From the NCBI GenBank assembly GCA_964036155.1, contig OZ038423.1, positions 31,697,249 through 31,761,248 on the forward strand: DNA of 64,000 bases, read 5' to 3'. Source of the DNA: Diploscapter coronatus (Eukaryota; Nematoda; Chromadorea; Rhabditida; Rhabditidae). The position numbers were made by a program, and so were the translations under genes. The number at the start of each line of letters is the position of its first letter. Position 1 is the stretch's first letter. The notes under the pieces are model-generated. The model was not told where the DNA came from. It did not search any database and saw only the letters and a list, made by a program, of their open reading frames with translations. Below are positions 35,118 to 49,100 of this stretch, one piece after another.

Positions 35118-38100
35118 ATGGTGTATATCGGCATCGATCTGGGCACGACTTATTCGTGTGTTGCTATCGTTGAAAATGGAAAGCCTAAAATCATTTTCAA
35201 TGAAGAAGGTAAATCAATTATGAAATTCCCCTATCTATTCTTTCCATTATAATTTATGCTCAGGCGGAAATTTTACACCATCGATTGTGTCATATGGGGA
35301 TAATAACGAAATATTAGTTGGTAGTCATGCACTCAACTATCCTGATCTCTCACGAGTTTTATACGGTTTGTATTCTTTAGTCCGTAATCCGGGAGGCGAA
35401 AAGTAGTGCACGGCTATTTTTGGCAATTAGTATTTGATGGAATGATTTTGTCAAGAAACTCAGTGTTTCGATCGAAAATATGAGACACTCAATAATTTGA
35501 CAGAAAATCATTCCGTCCTTTACTAACCACCCTATTTTATGTGCCAAAAATGAAATAGCATTCGAAAAGAAGAGATTGACCTAAAATAATTCTTCTCTCC
35601 TCATTTTCGACCTTCCAGATTTCGGACTCAATAATATCCAAAGTGCTACCTTATTTCTCGGATTGATTTTGCAGATTCAAAAAGACTTCTCGGCTGGGAA
35701 TTTATGTATCGTCTGCCGATTGCCGAGAATCGCTTATTATGGACATTCGATTTGGCTACAAGAAATGTGCTATATTTATTTTTCATTATAACGAAATAAT
35801 AATAATATTTTAGGAATCAGTAGGCTATGTCCTGAATAAAGGCACTGCGGAAGAGCGATTTATTTTGCCGGAAGAGGTATCAGCTGATATTCTACGAAAC
35901 CTTAAATTAATCGCAGAAGTTCGATATTTAAATAATATCTATTTAGCATTTATTTCTTAGACTTACACGGGAAGACCAATAACAGGGGCTGTTGTCGCGG
36001 TTCCGGTCTTCTTTCAGACAGCTCAAATCGAGGCTACGAAAAAAGCTATTCAAATGGCTGGGCTCGAGTTAAAGATGTTAGTTGAAGAGCCTACAGCCGC
36101 TACGATCGCGTACAATGAAGACAAGAAGTTAGAGGATTCAAACATAATGATATTCGACTTCGGTGGAGGTAGATATATAATCATCATTTGAAAACAAACA
36201 ATCGAGCAGTTACATCAATGAACATTCAGGCACACTTGATATTAACATTTGCGAAATAAAAAACGGAAGTACTACTATAAAGGCCGTTATAGGAGACCAA
36301 CATTTAGGCATAATCATTATAAAAAGTACTTACATTAGCTTTTAATTTTATAGGTGGCCAGGATTTCGATGGAATAATTATGAACTATGCATTACAAGAA
36401 TATAAGAAGACGTCGACTTATGATATTCTTGAAAATAAACGCTTAATTAAAAAATTAAGGGCCGAGTGTAGATTAGCAAAAGAAGCGCTCTCCTTCGGTG
36501 TTTCCTTTTATAATATTCATGTTAGCATTATTATTACAAATAACCGAAGTAGCGAATTATAAAATTCAGTTGGACATCGATATAGATGACGATTCGGATT
36601 TAGATGTAGAATTAACAAAGATAAAGTTTAATGAATTATGCAAGGAGCTCTACTCAAAAACGACCAAGCTAATTGATGATACGCTTAGAATGGCTAAACT
36701 TAAGACAGATGGGATCGATCACGTAGTAAATAATCACGAAAACTCTTCCATTCTGATCGAAAATATTTCCCTTAAATTATTCATTCAGATACTTGTTGGT
36801 GGGTCAACAAGGATTTCTGCGATAAAGGATATTTTGAAAATGAAATTTGGACAGGAGAAATTAAAATTCAATATCAACCCCGATGAAGCCGTCGTATTTG
36901 GGGCAACCATTTTGGCTGATGCTATTGAAGTAGAAATTATTATACTGCGAATATTTAAACAAAATATTTTAGAAGAAAAAACAAATCCCAATGATTAATG
37001 ATAAAATGGTTGCATTATCCTGGAATATCAATAGTTCGCATAAAATCCTATTTTATCGTAAGAAATTATATTGAAAGCTAAATGAGACTTTAAAACGATT
37101 TATAATAATTTAGTTTATTATCGAAATAAAGGTAAAAAGGAAGGAAGAATAGGTTTGTTCAATTCATATGCCTGCTCAGTCGAAGGGATTGCAAAATTCC
37201 AGAATTGTTATGAATCATATGAAGTAGCAGCTACACAGAATAAGGAAAATTCTTATGTTCGTTATTTTGAATAATGTCTTAACTTCAGATTTTTGGAATT
37301 CACTCATGGGAAAGTTCATTTGAAATATTTAACTTGAATACTCGACAAATTTCAAGAGGTATTATCAACAAATCCTTGAATGATCGATTCAAAGAATTTT
37401 ACAGGACCAAATCCTCCTGAATGGAGTAGGGCTGCATCTGTGGGCTATTATAAAGACAAATTGTATTATTTGGGTGGAGATAAGAAGCAAGTTTATGTAA
37501 AAAGATCGAATGAAAGTCCATGATGAAATAATTTATTCAGGTTTTAATAGATGAAACATGGCAAACAGGGCCTACATTTCCTCTTCAAACTGAATTTGCT
37601 CGAATGATAACATGCGATGGAATTTTATGCGGTCACATTATAGCATGTTCATTATTGTAATCATGAATATTCAGTTATCGATGAACATAATAGTGAAAAG
37701 ATATATCGATTATCAGACGATGAACGGGAATGGATTGAAATTGGAGAGCTTCCAGAAAGACGAATTCATTTCGGAATTGTATCGTTAAATGGAAGAATTT
37801 ACATAACTGGAGGATATGAGTCGTTAATTTTGTATGATAAATAATGTATCATTATATATTTAGTTATTCGAATACATTAAAATCCTGTCTGTGTTTCGAT
37901 CCCTCAGCTCCAGTTGGCAGTCGAATTTCTCGAATAGCTGATATGCATGATGTAAGATATTTTCATTCGCTCATTGTCGCTGACGGGAAATTGTATGCAA
38001 TCGGAGGGTGAGCTGAGATTTTTCATATCTTTATACGAAATATTCGTTAATTTAGATTTAAAGCAATAAACATTTCATGGGAAATTGTTTGTAATTCAAT

Positions 38101-38161
38101 CGAGGAATACGATCCACAAACGAATAAATGGCGTGAAGTCGGAAAAATTAACATAAAATAA
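35118..38161 (+). CDS. Hsp70 nucleotide-binding domain fused to one kelch propeller module (splice-donor defect)
   Basis: Exons 35118-35208, 35264-35365, 35675-35766, 35814-35918, 35961-36168, 36230-36307, 36354-36520, 36570-36725 and 36789-36929 give exactly 380 codons, a complete Hsp70 ATPase domain: [54 protein letters not shown]. Instead of a substrate-binding domain, linker exon 36973-37057 (IPMINDK, ending KILFY) leads into kelch exons from 37114 onward. The blades carry LYYLGG, IYITGG and LYAIGG motifs, and the end is REVGKINIK and stop at 38161 with AATAAA overlapping. The intron after 36307 has a GC donor. After exon 37114-~37244 the donor GT present in all other modules has become GG/GA (AATAAGGAAAATTC), so read-through would stop within about 12 codons; a GTAGCA upstream could rescue in frame. 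An ATP-cycling domain with a kelch binding module is inferred. Confidence 0.8.
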
Positions 38162-38239
38162 AGCTTTTTGTGATTATAATAATCTCAGATTTCATATAGA
38201 AATTTTACTCAATAAAATGTGAACTAATAATTTAATTTT

Positions 38240-38770
38240 AATGCACACGATACAGACAACTCTCGAAGACATTCAAAAGTGATGAGGGATAATTGTAGCT
38301 CAAATAAATATTCTCTAAAATATTTTGTTTCAAAAATTCTGTAACCAGATCCAATATTTATTTCATAGTAATCTCAATCCATTGGTAAATTTCAGAGTAA
38401 TTCTTTTTCAAAATGTATACCAGAAATAGTTAATCGATTTCTTGTGAATAGTTGTCGAATGTACTCAAAACAATATTGTTCGTCAGCAGCAGCAATGTTA
38501 GCGTATTTTTCTCGATACTCCACTGAAATAGCCTGTGTATCTTCTTCTCTGTCAATCTCTTTTTCGCTCCCTGATTAATGAAATTGATAAGACATTGTCT
38601 CTATCGTTTTCATAGCATCGATTTAGCTTCAGATCAATGCCTTTCAGTATTTGTTAGTTATTTTAGCATTCTGTTCTTCTTAATTCGAAATACCAATGCA
38701 AAAATGCTTAAATAAATGTAAATTTTAGTTTACAACCTCATTTGAATAGAACAGTCGATATAATCAATAT
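38240..38770. repeat. Cluster-specific flank repeat, copy 2 (upstream of the giant Hsp70-kelch gene)
   Basis: Same order of blocks as 34495-35040 (GATACAGACAACTCTCGAAG through CCTCATTTGAATAGAACAG). After 38770 the similarity stops and unrelated DNA (38771-39624) intervenes before the SINE and the next gene. That stretch holds no gene that I can see; at 39488-39600 it has a small inverted pair (GAACTGTGAA / TTCACAGTTC). Confidence 0.75.
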
Positions 38771-39640
38771 GTAGAGGCCACAAATTGCGTCCACTTTTGC
38801 CTCGGGAAAAGGGAACAAAAAGACGTCGAGCTAACGCAAAACTTTTGAGAAGCGATTTTATCAAAAAAGATTTCTTCATAGAAAACTATTTACCAAAGTT
38901 GTTTCTTTCATCAAGACATACATTTTCATTATAAATTCACCTAGCGAAATTTGCATAGTAAACGCAGAATGATATAGTATTACCGTTATAGAGTTTTGTA
39001 CAGCTCTTGAACAGGTCCAATTTTGTAGAGTCTGTTTGAAAACCTATTTTAATGAAAACGAAAATCAAAAACCTCTTTCGAATAGCTTCGATTTTTCCAT
39101 CTTTTTTTTATCCAAAATCGGTATTTTTACGATAATTGTCACTCGATTTCCAGTTTTAATCTATCAATATCATTTGTTTCGTGCTCTTCAACTCATTTCT
39201 AATGAAAACCGCATGAAGAAATAGATTTTGTTTGCGAAACTCAAAATTGTAAAAATCGCCTATATAAAAGTTTGCAAAGAGCGAGAGGGATAGCTCGACA
39301 ATGGAATAGGAAAGGAGGAAGGGACAAGGTGCATTCATTTCCGATGACGATAACTTTGCGTAGGATGAATCGTTTTGAAACGTTTTAAATGATTTAGAAT
39401 TTGGAAAACATGGGCTTCTAGAAAATATAGCATTTGATATTCGGAGATTTTCGACAAAAATCGACTTATGATCTCTAGCTATAGAGCTTGAACTGTGAAA
39501 AGTATTCGAGGTCGAGCTTAAACTTAACTTGAATTTCAACAATTTTTCAGTCGAACTTGAGCTTCCAGCAAGTTCGAAGTTCAGTTAAGTTCACAGTTCT
39601 GATAGTCCTGGTTATCGCTATGTCATTAAATGCTCAAATG

Positions 39641-39940
39641 GAGGGTGGCGTAGCGCAGTGGTTGTGTGTTACTGCCTACAGCTAGGGCTCAAGTTCGCCC
39701 CCCGCTCCTCACCCAAACCAAGGGGGTTAAGAAATGTTGGTAGTGGATAAAACCACGAAAAATTCGCCTAAAATCCCTCGGCTGTTGCACACAACAACAG
39801 TCTGTCCTCGGGACGGGCCACTAGTCCTGTGTGGCTAGGATAGGCCGACTGCCCCTATCAAAGGCTGAGCCCCACTACGGGCTTGAGGGAAGCCGACCCC
39901 ACTCAGTGGGAATAATAAGGCTAAAGAAAAAAAAAAAAAA
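39641..39940 (+). mobile_element. tRNA-derived SINE, intact, 300 bp
   Basis: The head is tRNA-like: GGTGGCGTAGCGCAGTGG contains a pol III A box (TAGCGCAGTGG), and AAGTTCGCCCC about 40 nt later fits a B box. A tRNA-unrelated body and a poly(A) tail (39927-39940) follow. It is flanked by a perfect 16-bp target site duplication, ATTAAATGCTCAAATG, at 39625-39640 and 39941-39956. Perfect duplication and a clean tail mean a recent LINE-mediated insertion. It lies about 215 bp before the ATG at 40157. Confidence 0.93.
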
Positions 39941-40156
39941 ATTAAATGCTCAAATGACATTTATCAAATTGATTTCTTTCTTTACTATCGCTAAGCATTT
40001 AAAATTCTTGTTCTTTCTACTGATAACGAATATTTGAATTATCTTCTTATCTGTCATCATTAATATCTGTTGAGAACATATCGACTAATGACGCTTTTTC
40101 CAAATAATAAATTATTATTATTATAGAAATAATAATTTAGTTGCCCAATATAAACA

Positions 40157-43100
40157 ATGATTTATATCGGAATTGACTTGGGAACGACTTATTCGTGTGT
40201 TGCTATCGTTGAAAATGGAAAGCCTAAAATCATTTTCAATGAAGAAGGTAAATCAATTATGAAATTCCCCTATCTATTCTTTCCATTATAATTTATGCTC
40301 AGGAGAAAAATTTACACCATCGATTGTGTCATATGGGAATAATAACGAAATATTAGTTGGCAAACATGCACTGGACTATCCTGATCTCTCACGAGTTCTA
40401 TACGGTTTGTATTCTTTAGTCCGTAATCCGGGAAGCGGAAAGTGGTACACGGGTATTTTTGAGAACTAGTATTTGATGGAATGATTTTGTCAAGAAACTC
40501 GGTTTTTCTATCGGAAATATGAGAGACACTCAATAATTTGACAGAAAATCACTGTCATTTACGAGAAATCATTTCGTCCTTTAACCACCTTATTTGTGTT
40601 AAAAAGTAAGATAGCATTCGAAAAGGGGAAACTGGCCTAAAATTATTCTTTCCCTTCTCATTTTCGATCTCCCAGATTTCGGACTCAATAATATCCAAAG
40701 TGCTACCTTATTTTTCGGATTGATTTTATAGATTCCAAAAGACTTCTCGGCTGGGGATTTATGTATGGTCTGCCGATTGCCGAGAATCGCTTATTATGGA
40801 CATTCGATTTGGATACAAGAAATGTGCTGCATTTTTATTCTTCGTTGTAACAAAAATATAATATTTTAGGGGTCAGTAGGCTATGTTCTGGATAAAGGCA
40901 CTGAGAAAGAGCGATTTATTTTGCCGGAAGAGGTGTCAGCTGATATCCTACAAAAACTTAAATTCATAGCAGAAGTTTGATATTTAAATAATATCTATTT
41001 AGCATTTATCTCTTAGAAGTACACGGGAGAACCAATAACAGGGGCTGTTGTCGCGGTTCCGGCCTTCTTTCAAAAAGAACAAATAGAGGCTACGAAAAAA
41101 GCTATTCAAATGGCTGGGCTCGAGCTGAAGATGCTAGTTAAAGAGCCTACAGCCGCTACGATCGCGTACAATGAAGACAAGAAGTTAGAGGATTCAAACA
41201 TAATGATATTCGACTTCGGTGGAGGTAGATATATAATCATCATTTGAAAACAAACAATCGAGCAGTTACATCAATGAACATTCAGGCACACTTGATATTA
41301 ACATTTGTGAAATAAAAAACGGAAAACTCGCTATACAAGCGGTTCATGGAGACGAGCATTTAGGCATAATCATTATAAAAAGTACTTACATTAGCTTTTA
41401 ATTTTATAGGTGGCCAAGATTTTGATGGAATAATTATGAACTATGTATTACAAGAATACAAGAGAACATCGACTTATGATATTCTTGGAAATAAGCGTTT
41501 GGTTAAACGGCTAAGGACCGAGTGCAGAAAGGCAAAAGAAGCGCTCTCCTTCAATGCTTCTTCTTATAATATTCATGTAACCCATAAAATACTCTAAAGA
41601 CTATCTTCTGAATTTAGTTGGATATCGGTACAGATCGCCATTTGGATTTAAGTGTAGAATTAACAAAGATAAAGTTTAATGAATTATGCAAGGAGCTCTA
41701 CTCAAAAACGACCAAGCTAATTGATGATACGCTTAGAATGGCTAAACTTAAGACAGATGGGATCGATCACGTAGTAAATAATCACGAAAACTCTTCCATT
41801 CTGATCGAAAATATTTCCCTTAAATTATTCATTCAGATACTTGTTGGTGGGTCAACAAGGATTTCTGCGATAAAGGATATTTTGAAAATGAAATTTGGAC
41901 AGGAGAAATTAAAATTCAATATCAACCCCGATGAAGCCGTCGTACTTGGGACAGCCATTTTAGCTGATGCACTTGAAGTAGAAATTATTATACTGCGAAT
42001 ATTTAAACAATATTTTAGAAGAAAGAACAACTTCCATTGATTAACAATACAATGGTTGAATTATCCTGGAATATCAGTAATTCGCAAATAATTTTATTTT
42101 ACTGTAAGAATTTATATTGAAAGCTAAGTAAGAGACTTTGAAACGATTTATAATAATTTAGTTTATTATTCAAATTATGATAGACATGAAGGAAGAATAG
42201 GCTTGTTCAATTCATATGCCTGCTCAGTAAAAGAGATTACAAAATTCGACAACTGGTATTTGCCATATCAAGTAGCAACTACACAGAATCAAGTAAATTC
42301 TTATGTTCGTTATTTTGAATTATTTCTCAAATTTCAGATTTTTGGGATTTGCTCATCTAAAAAATCATTTGAAATCTTTGACTTGAATACTCAACAAATC
42401 ACTAGAGGTAAGATTACAAAGCTAATCGGTTGGCTTAATCTTATCGCAATCGTTGCAGGTCCAGATCCTCCTGAATGGCGTCAATGGGCATCTGTCGCTT
42501 ATTTAAAAGGCAAACTATATTATTTGGGTGGAAAGGATTCTGAATCAGAAGAAGACTATAATCATGTTAATGTAAGAAGATCGGATGAAAGCCCATGAAA
42601 ATACCTTATTCAGGTTTTCATAAATGGAAAATGGCAAACAGGACCTACTTTTCCAATTCCAATTAAATGTGCCCAAGCAATAACATGCAATGAAATTTTA
42701 TGCGGTTACATTATAACATATTCATTATTGTAATTATGGATATTCAGTTATCGATGAATGGAATAGTCAAAAGATCTTTCAGTTATCAGACGATGAACGG
42801 AGATGGACTGAAATTGGACGGCTTCCAGAAGAACGATGGTTTTCCGCAGTTGCATCGCTAGATGAAAGAATTTACATAACTGGAGGATGGGGGTCGTTAA
42901 TTTTATATGATAAATAATGTATCATTATATATTTAGTGATATTAATGCATTGAAATCCTGTCGGTGTTTCGACGCCTCAGCTTCATTTGACAGTCTAATT
43001 TCTCGAATTTCTCGAATGTCTGATATGAGTTATGGAAGATATCATCATTCGCTCATTGGAACTAACTGGAAACTGTATGCAATCGGAGGGTGAGTTGAAA

Positions 43101-46100
43101 TTTTACATGTCTTTATACGAAATATTTGTTAACTTAGATTTCATAAACCTTTTGATGGAAAATTTTGTAATACAATCGAGGAATACGATCTACAAACAGA
43201 TAAATGGCGTGAAGTCGGAAAAATTAACTTGCAAATTGGTGGAGACAGTTCATTCAGTAGTCCGCATAAAATCCTGTTTTATCGTAAGAAATTATGCTGA
43301 AAGCTAAGTAAGAGACTTTGAAACAATTCATAGTAATTTAGTTTATTATCCAATTAATGACAAACATGAAGGAAGAATAGGCTTGTTCAATTCATCGACC
43401 CTCTCAGTCGAAGAGATTGGAAAATTCAACATTTGGTATTTTCCATATCAAGTAGCAACTACACAGAATAGAGTAAACTCTTATGCTCGTTATTTTGACT
43501 AATTTCTTATACTTAAGATTTTTGGAATTGACAATTGTAAAAAGGCATTTAAAATATATAACTACAATATTCGACAAATTTCAAGAGGTAATATAAACAA
43601 ATCCACGAATTATCGATTCAAAGAATTTTCTTTCAGACCCAGATCCTCCTGAATGGCGAGACTATGCATCCGTGGCTTATTTTAAAGACGGATTGTATTA
43701 CTTGGGTGGATTGGATCCTAAAACAAAGGAAGATACAAATCGAGTTGATGTAAGAAGATCGAATGAAAGTCCATTAAATCATTTATTCAGGTTTTAATAG
43801 ATGGCGAATGGCAAACAGGACCTACATTTCCTTTTCCAATTCGTTATGTTCAAACAATAACATACGACGGAATTTTATACGGTTACATTATAGCATATTC
43901 GTTATTGTAATTATGGATATTCAGTTATTGATGGTCGTGAAAGTAGAAAGATATATCGATTATCCGACAATAAATGGAAATGGATTGAAATTGGAGAGCT
44001 TCCAGAAAGACGAATTCATTTCGGAATTGTATCGTTAAATGGAAGAATTTACATAACTGGAGGATATGAGTCGTTAATTTTGTATGATAAATAATGTATC
44101 ATTATATATTTAGTGCTGGGGAATCCAAATCCTGTCTGTGTTTCGATCCTTCAGTTCCCTCTGACAGACGAATTTCTCGAATCGCTGATATGAATTATTC
44201 TAGATGGGGTCATTCGCTCATTGTCGCTAACAGGAAATTGTATGCAATCGGAGGGTGAGCTGAGATTTCGCATATTTTTATACCAAATATTTATTAATTT
44301 AGATTTCAAGGAAAAGATTTGGCAAATTATTGCAATTCAATCGAGGAATACGATCCACAAACAGATAAATGGCGTGAAGTCGGAAAAAATAACTTGCAAA
44401 TTGATGAAGACAATTCACTCGTTAATTCGCATATAATTTTATTTTATCGTAAGAAATTATGCTGAAAGCTAAGTAAGAGACTTTGAAACAATTCATAGTA
44501 ATTTAGTTTACTATCCAAATAATGATAAAGATGAAGGAAGAATATGCTTGTTCAATTCATATACCTGCTCAGTCGAAGAGGTTGCAAAAAAATTTCACAG
44601 TTTGTATTTTCCATATCAAGTAGCAACTACACAGAATAAAGTAAATTCTTATGTTCGTTATTTAGAATAATTTTTCCGATTTCAGATTTTTGGAATTAAC
44701 GACGTAATTAAATCATTTGAAATGTATAACTTGAATACTGGACAAATTTCAAAAGGTCTGCTCAACAAATTCATGAATTATCGATTCAAAGAATTTTCTT
44801 TCAGGTCCAGATCCCCCTGAATGGCGTGAATATGCATCTATGGCCTATTTCAAAGGCAAACTATATTATTTGGGTGGAAAGGATTCTGAATCATCTATGC
44901 AATATTCGAATCGCGTTGATGTAAGAAGATTGAATGAAAGTCCATGAAATACTTATTCAGGTTTTAATAGATGGAAAATGGCAATCAGGACCTACTTTTT
45001 CTCTTCCAATTGCATTTGCTCAAACAATAATATGCGATGAAATTTTATACGGTTACATTATAGCATATTCGTTATTGTAATTAGGGATATTCAGTCATTG
45101 ATGGTCGTGAAAGTAGAAAGATATATCGATTATCAGACGATGAGCGGGAATGGATTGAAATTGGAGAGATTCCAGAAAAACGAATTTTTTTCGGAGTTGC
45201 ATCGTTAAATGGAAGAATTTACATAACTGGAGGATGGAAGTCGTTAATTTTGTATGATAAACAATGCATCATTATATATTTAGTGCTGGGGAATCCAAAT
45301 CCTGTCTATGTTTCGATCCCTCAGCTCCAGTTGACAATCGAATTTCTCGAATCGCTGATATGAATTATGAAAGATATCATCATTCGCTCATTGTCGTTGA
45401 CGGGAAGTTGTATGCAATCAGAGGGTAAGCTGAGATTCTGCATATCTTTATACGAAATATTTGTTAACTTAGATTTCAAAAAGATTCCTGGGAAAATAAT
45501 TGTAATCCAATCGAGGAATACGATCTACAAACAGATAAATGGCGTGAAGTCGGAAAAATTAACTTGCAAATTGGTGGAGACAACTCATTCAATAATCCGC
45601 ATGAAAATCTATTTTACTGTAAGAAATAAGAATACACTAGACTTCAGTTGACCGCTTCGCGGCCTTCCTAGTCTAGAACTTTTGCTTCGCAAAAGTGCAA
45701 AACAAAACAATACCAAATCGAAACAACACCAACACCACAACAACTCCAGCACCAAAACAATTTTAAAAATTAGCATGCATTGCATTTGTTGCATTTCTCA
45801 TTTTCATATTCATACTCTCTCACATCATCAAAATTTTTTATTTCATAGCTCTCCTCTCCTGAAAATCCATCAAATCATAAAACTAAAACTACCCAATTAA
45901 AAAAACTCAATCGACAATTTAAAATATTTCTTTATCATCATTCAATTATCCCATTTATCTCATTTTCTAAAATTCTTCAGAAATTTCAAGTTTCTTTTCA
46001 CCCATAAAAGCGCAAAAAAATCGACTCACTAAGGGAGAAATCACTTTTAAGACACATTCTTTGAATAAGCCGAACAAAATATAAAGAGTAATCGGACAAC

Positions 46101-49100
46101 TGCAAAAGTATTTCGAATCCGGATTTAACCTATATGAGTGGATACCCCCTTGGACCCTAATCACAAAAATGAGTTTGTTTGACCCCCGCCCCTTCATGCG
46201 GGCGGAGCCACTTCCCACGCAAAATTTTCGATTTCACGAATTTTAGTGAAAAAATGGCCTGCAGTCGGTATAAAGAAAACTTTTTTGCTATAAAAGATTT
46301 TCGAAAAATTTAAAAAGGATGAATATAACCATGGAATGCACCTTCTAAAAATATATTGGTTTAGGGGGTCAGCCACTTGTTTGGGGCTGGAGGAGGTCCC
46401 GAAGTCAAAAAGTGTCAAAAGTAGGTATTTAAAAAAAATGCATATTTTGTATAAAATCGACCATAACTCAAAAATTTGTTATTTGTTAGTAAAATTCGAT
46501 TTAATATTCGGATTCTCCAGGTAATTCTGCATCTTATACACCAAAAATTAGGTCCCAACAAGAGGGACACCTATAACATTACTATCGCACCAAAGTTGAG
46601 GACCCAAAAATCGAAATTTCAATTTTGATGATTAGACCCCACAATATGTATACCAATCGATAGAGCTCATCAAACTGAGCAACTTTTGTGAAGACACCAC
46701 ATGGTTATCTATTATGGTATGCGTGTTATAGAAGTTTGAATGGATCAGACCCACGAAAATGATAAAAATCTTCAAAAATTCATAACTTTTCGAAAATCAA
46801 ACGAATTCGGAAAATCTTTTCGGAATATAGCAGTTGAAGGGCAATACTTCATTTTTGTTTCCTAGAGTATCGTGCTATCACTTTATCATGTTACCATATG
46901 GGTCCATGGTATATCATCTATATGGTACCCGAGTGACACTATACCAAAATGGGTATCAATCGACTCGAAATTAACTGGAGAGTAATATTCGAGTCCATTT
47001 CTATCAATTTCAGCAAGTGGTTTCATTATACCAGCATTATAATTGGCTATAACTACCTGCTGAAAAAGACCAAAATGGGGTATTTTCAAATGACCATAAA
47101 AGGCGATAGACTAGTCAGTTTTTCGAGTTCTATTAAATGGTATATGATTTGGGGGTCTGTTCCTCATTTTTGTAAATTCGAAATTTTTCGGTTCAGCTTC
47201 AGACTGGTTTTTCTCAAAATACCTACTCGAGTTTTTCGACCAAACCTGTATCGAAAAATTCAGAATTTCATGGCCAATTTTAGTATGTGCTTTAAAACAC
47301 CCGGTTCGTATCTATAAGAACAAAAAATGCATTTTTCCCTGATAATTCATGATTTTTACAGTTTTTAGCCGTAATTTTTGATAGAAAGGTCGGATTCGAA
47401 AAAACAAATGTTTGCGCTAATCGACTCAGCTCATCGAGTTGAACAATCTGATATAGATTTTGAAGTGTCAAGATGACTTTTGAAATTTAACCCCCAGACT
47501 CTGGTATCCGGGCTCAGACTTGAAAATGTCAGGAAAAGCCCCGAAATCATGTTTTTTTTAAATTGAATAGTCAGGAACTACTAAAAATCCGACCTAGGGC
47601 CTTCGGAAATGTTTGGTTCAGCCTCTTCTTTGCTATCTCTCAAAATTAGCGAGACACTCTTGTATAATACTTGGGTCTACCATCAGGGATGTTGGCGGTG
47701 CAGTAAAATGGCATACCGCACTGCAGGCCATTTTGAAAAATGGCGTACCGCACCGCAAGCTCTTCTAAAAATTGCGCACTACACTGCAAATATCCGTCTA
47801 CCAGGTTAGTATTCGAGAACTAAGTTTGGACAGACAGACAAGCACACTTAACAAAATACTAAACAAGGAGATTTAACGGAATAAATGATTCAATAATTTA
47901 TAATAATTTAGTTTATTATTCAAATGATTATGAACATGAAGGAAGAATAGGCTTGTTCAATTCATCGACCCTCTCAGTCGAAGAGATTGGAAAATTCAAC
48001 ATTTGGTATGAACCATATCAAATAGCAACTACACAGGATAGAGTAAACTCTTATGCTCGTTATTTTGACTAATTTCTTAAGCTTCAGGTTTTTGGAATTA
48101 CCGGAATTAGCGGCATAATTGAATCATTTGAAATATTTGACTTGAAGACTCGACAAATTTCAAGAGGTCTACTCAACAAATTCATAAATGATCGGCTCAA
48201 AGAATTTTATAGGCCCAAATCCTCCTGAATGGCGAGACTATGCATCCGTGGCTTATTTTAAAGACGGATTGTATTACTTGGGTGGATTGGATCCTAAAAC
48301 AAAGGAAGATACAAATCGAGTTGATGTAAGAAGATCGAATGAAAGTCCATGAAATACTTATTCAGGTTTTCATAAATGGAAAATGGCAATCAGGATCTGC
48401 TCTTCCTTTTCCAATTGGTCGTGTTCAAGCAATAACATGCGATGGAATTTTATACGGTCACATTATGGCATATTCGTTATTGTAATTATGGATATTCAGC
48501 TATTGGTGGTTTTGGATGGGGAATTCAAAGGATATATCGATTATCAGACGATGAGCAGAAATGGGTTGAAATCGGATGGCTTCCAGAAGAACGAACTTTT
48601 TCCGTAGTTACATCGCTAAATGGAAAAATTTACATAACTGGAGGACGGAAGTTGTTAATTTTGTATGATAAACAATGCATCATTATATATTTAGTGCTGG
48701 GGAATCCAAATCCTGTCTATGTTTCGATCCCTCAGCTCCAGTTGACAATCGAATTTCTCGAATCGCTGATATGAATTATGAAAGATATCATCATTCGCTC
48801 ATTGTCGCTGGCGGGAAATTGTATGCAATCGGAGGGTGAGCTGAGATTTTGCATATCTCTATACGAAATATTGTTAACTTAGATTTCACGAAAATGCCTC
48901 TTTGCTGAGAGATTTTTGTGATTCAATCGAGGAATACGATCCACAAACGAATAAATGGCGAGAAATCGAAAAACTAAAATTAAACCTAAATTCCGATAAG
49001 GCTATAGCTTATGAAGATGCGATTATTGTAGATTCTTTAGAGGCTTGAAGATAATTCATTGTTAAAATTGGAGATATAGTTTCAGAAAGGAACTGAAATC

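Noticed and set aside
39644..39715. A stand-alone tRNA gene
   Set aside because: It has pol III boxes but no proper acceptor stem. It continues into a 300-bp body with poly(A) tail and target duplication, so it is a SINE head.
46949..47317. 122-codon plus-strand frame as a transposon protein
   Set aside because: Composition is typical of AT-rich non-coding DNA, no recognisable motif is present, and no splice or start evidence exists.
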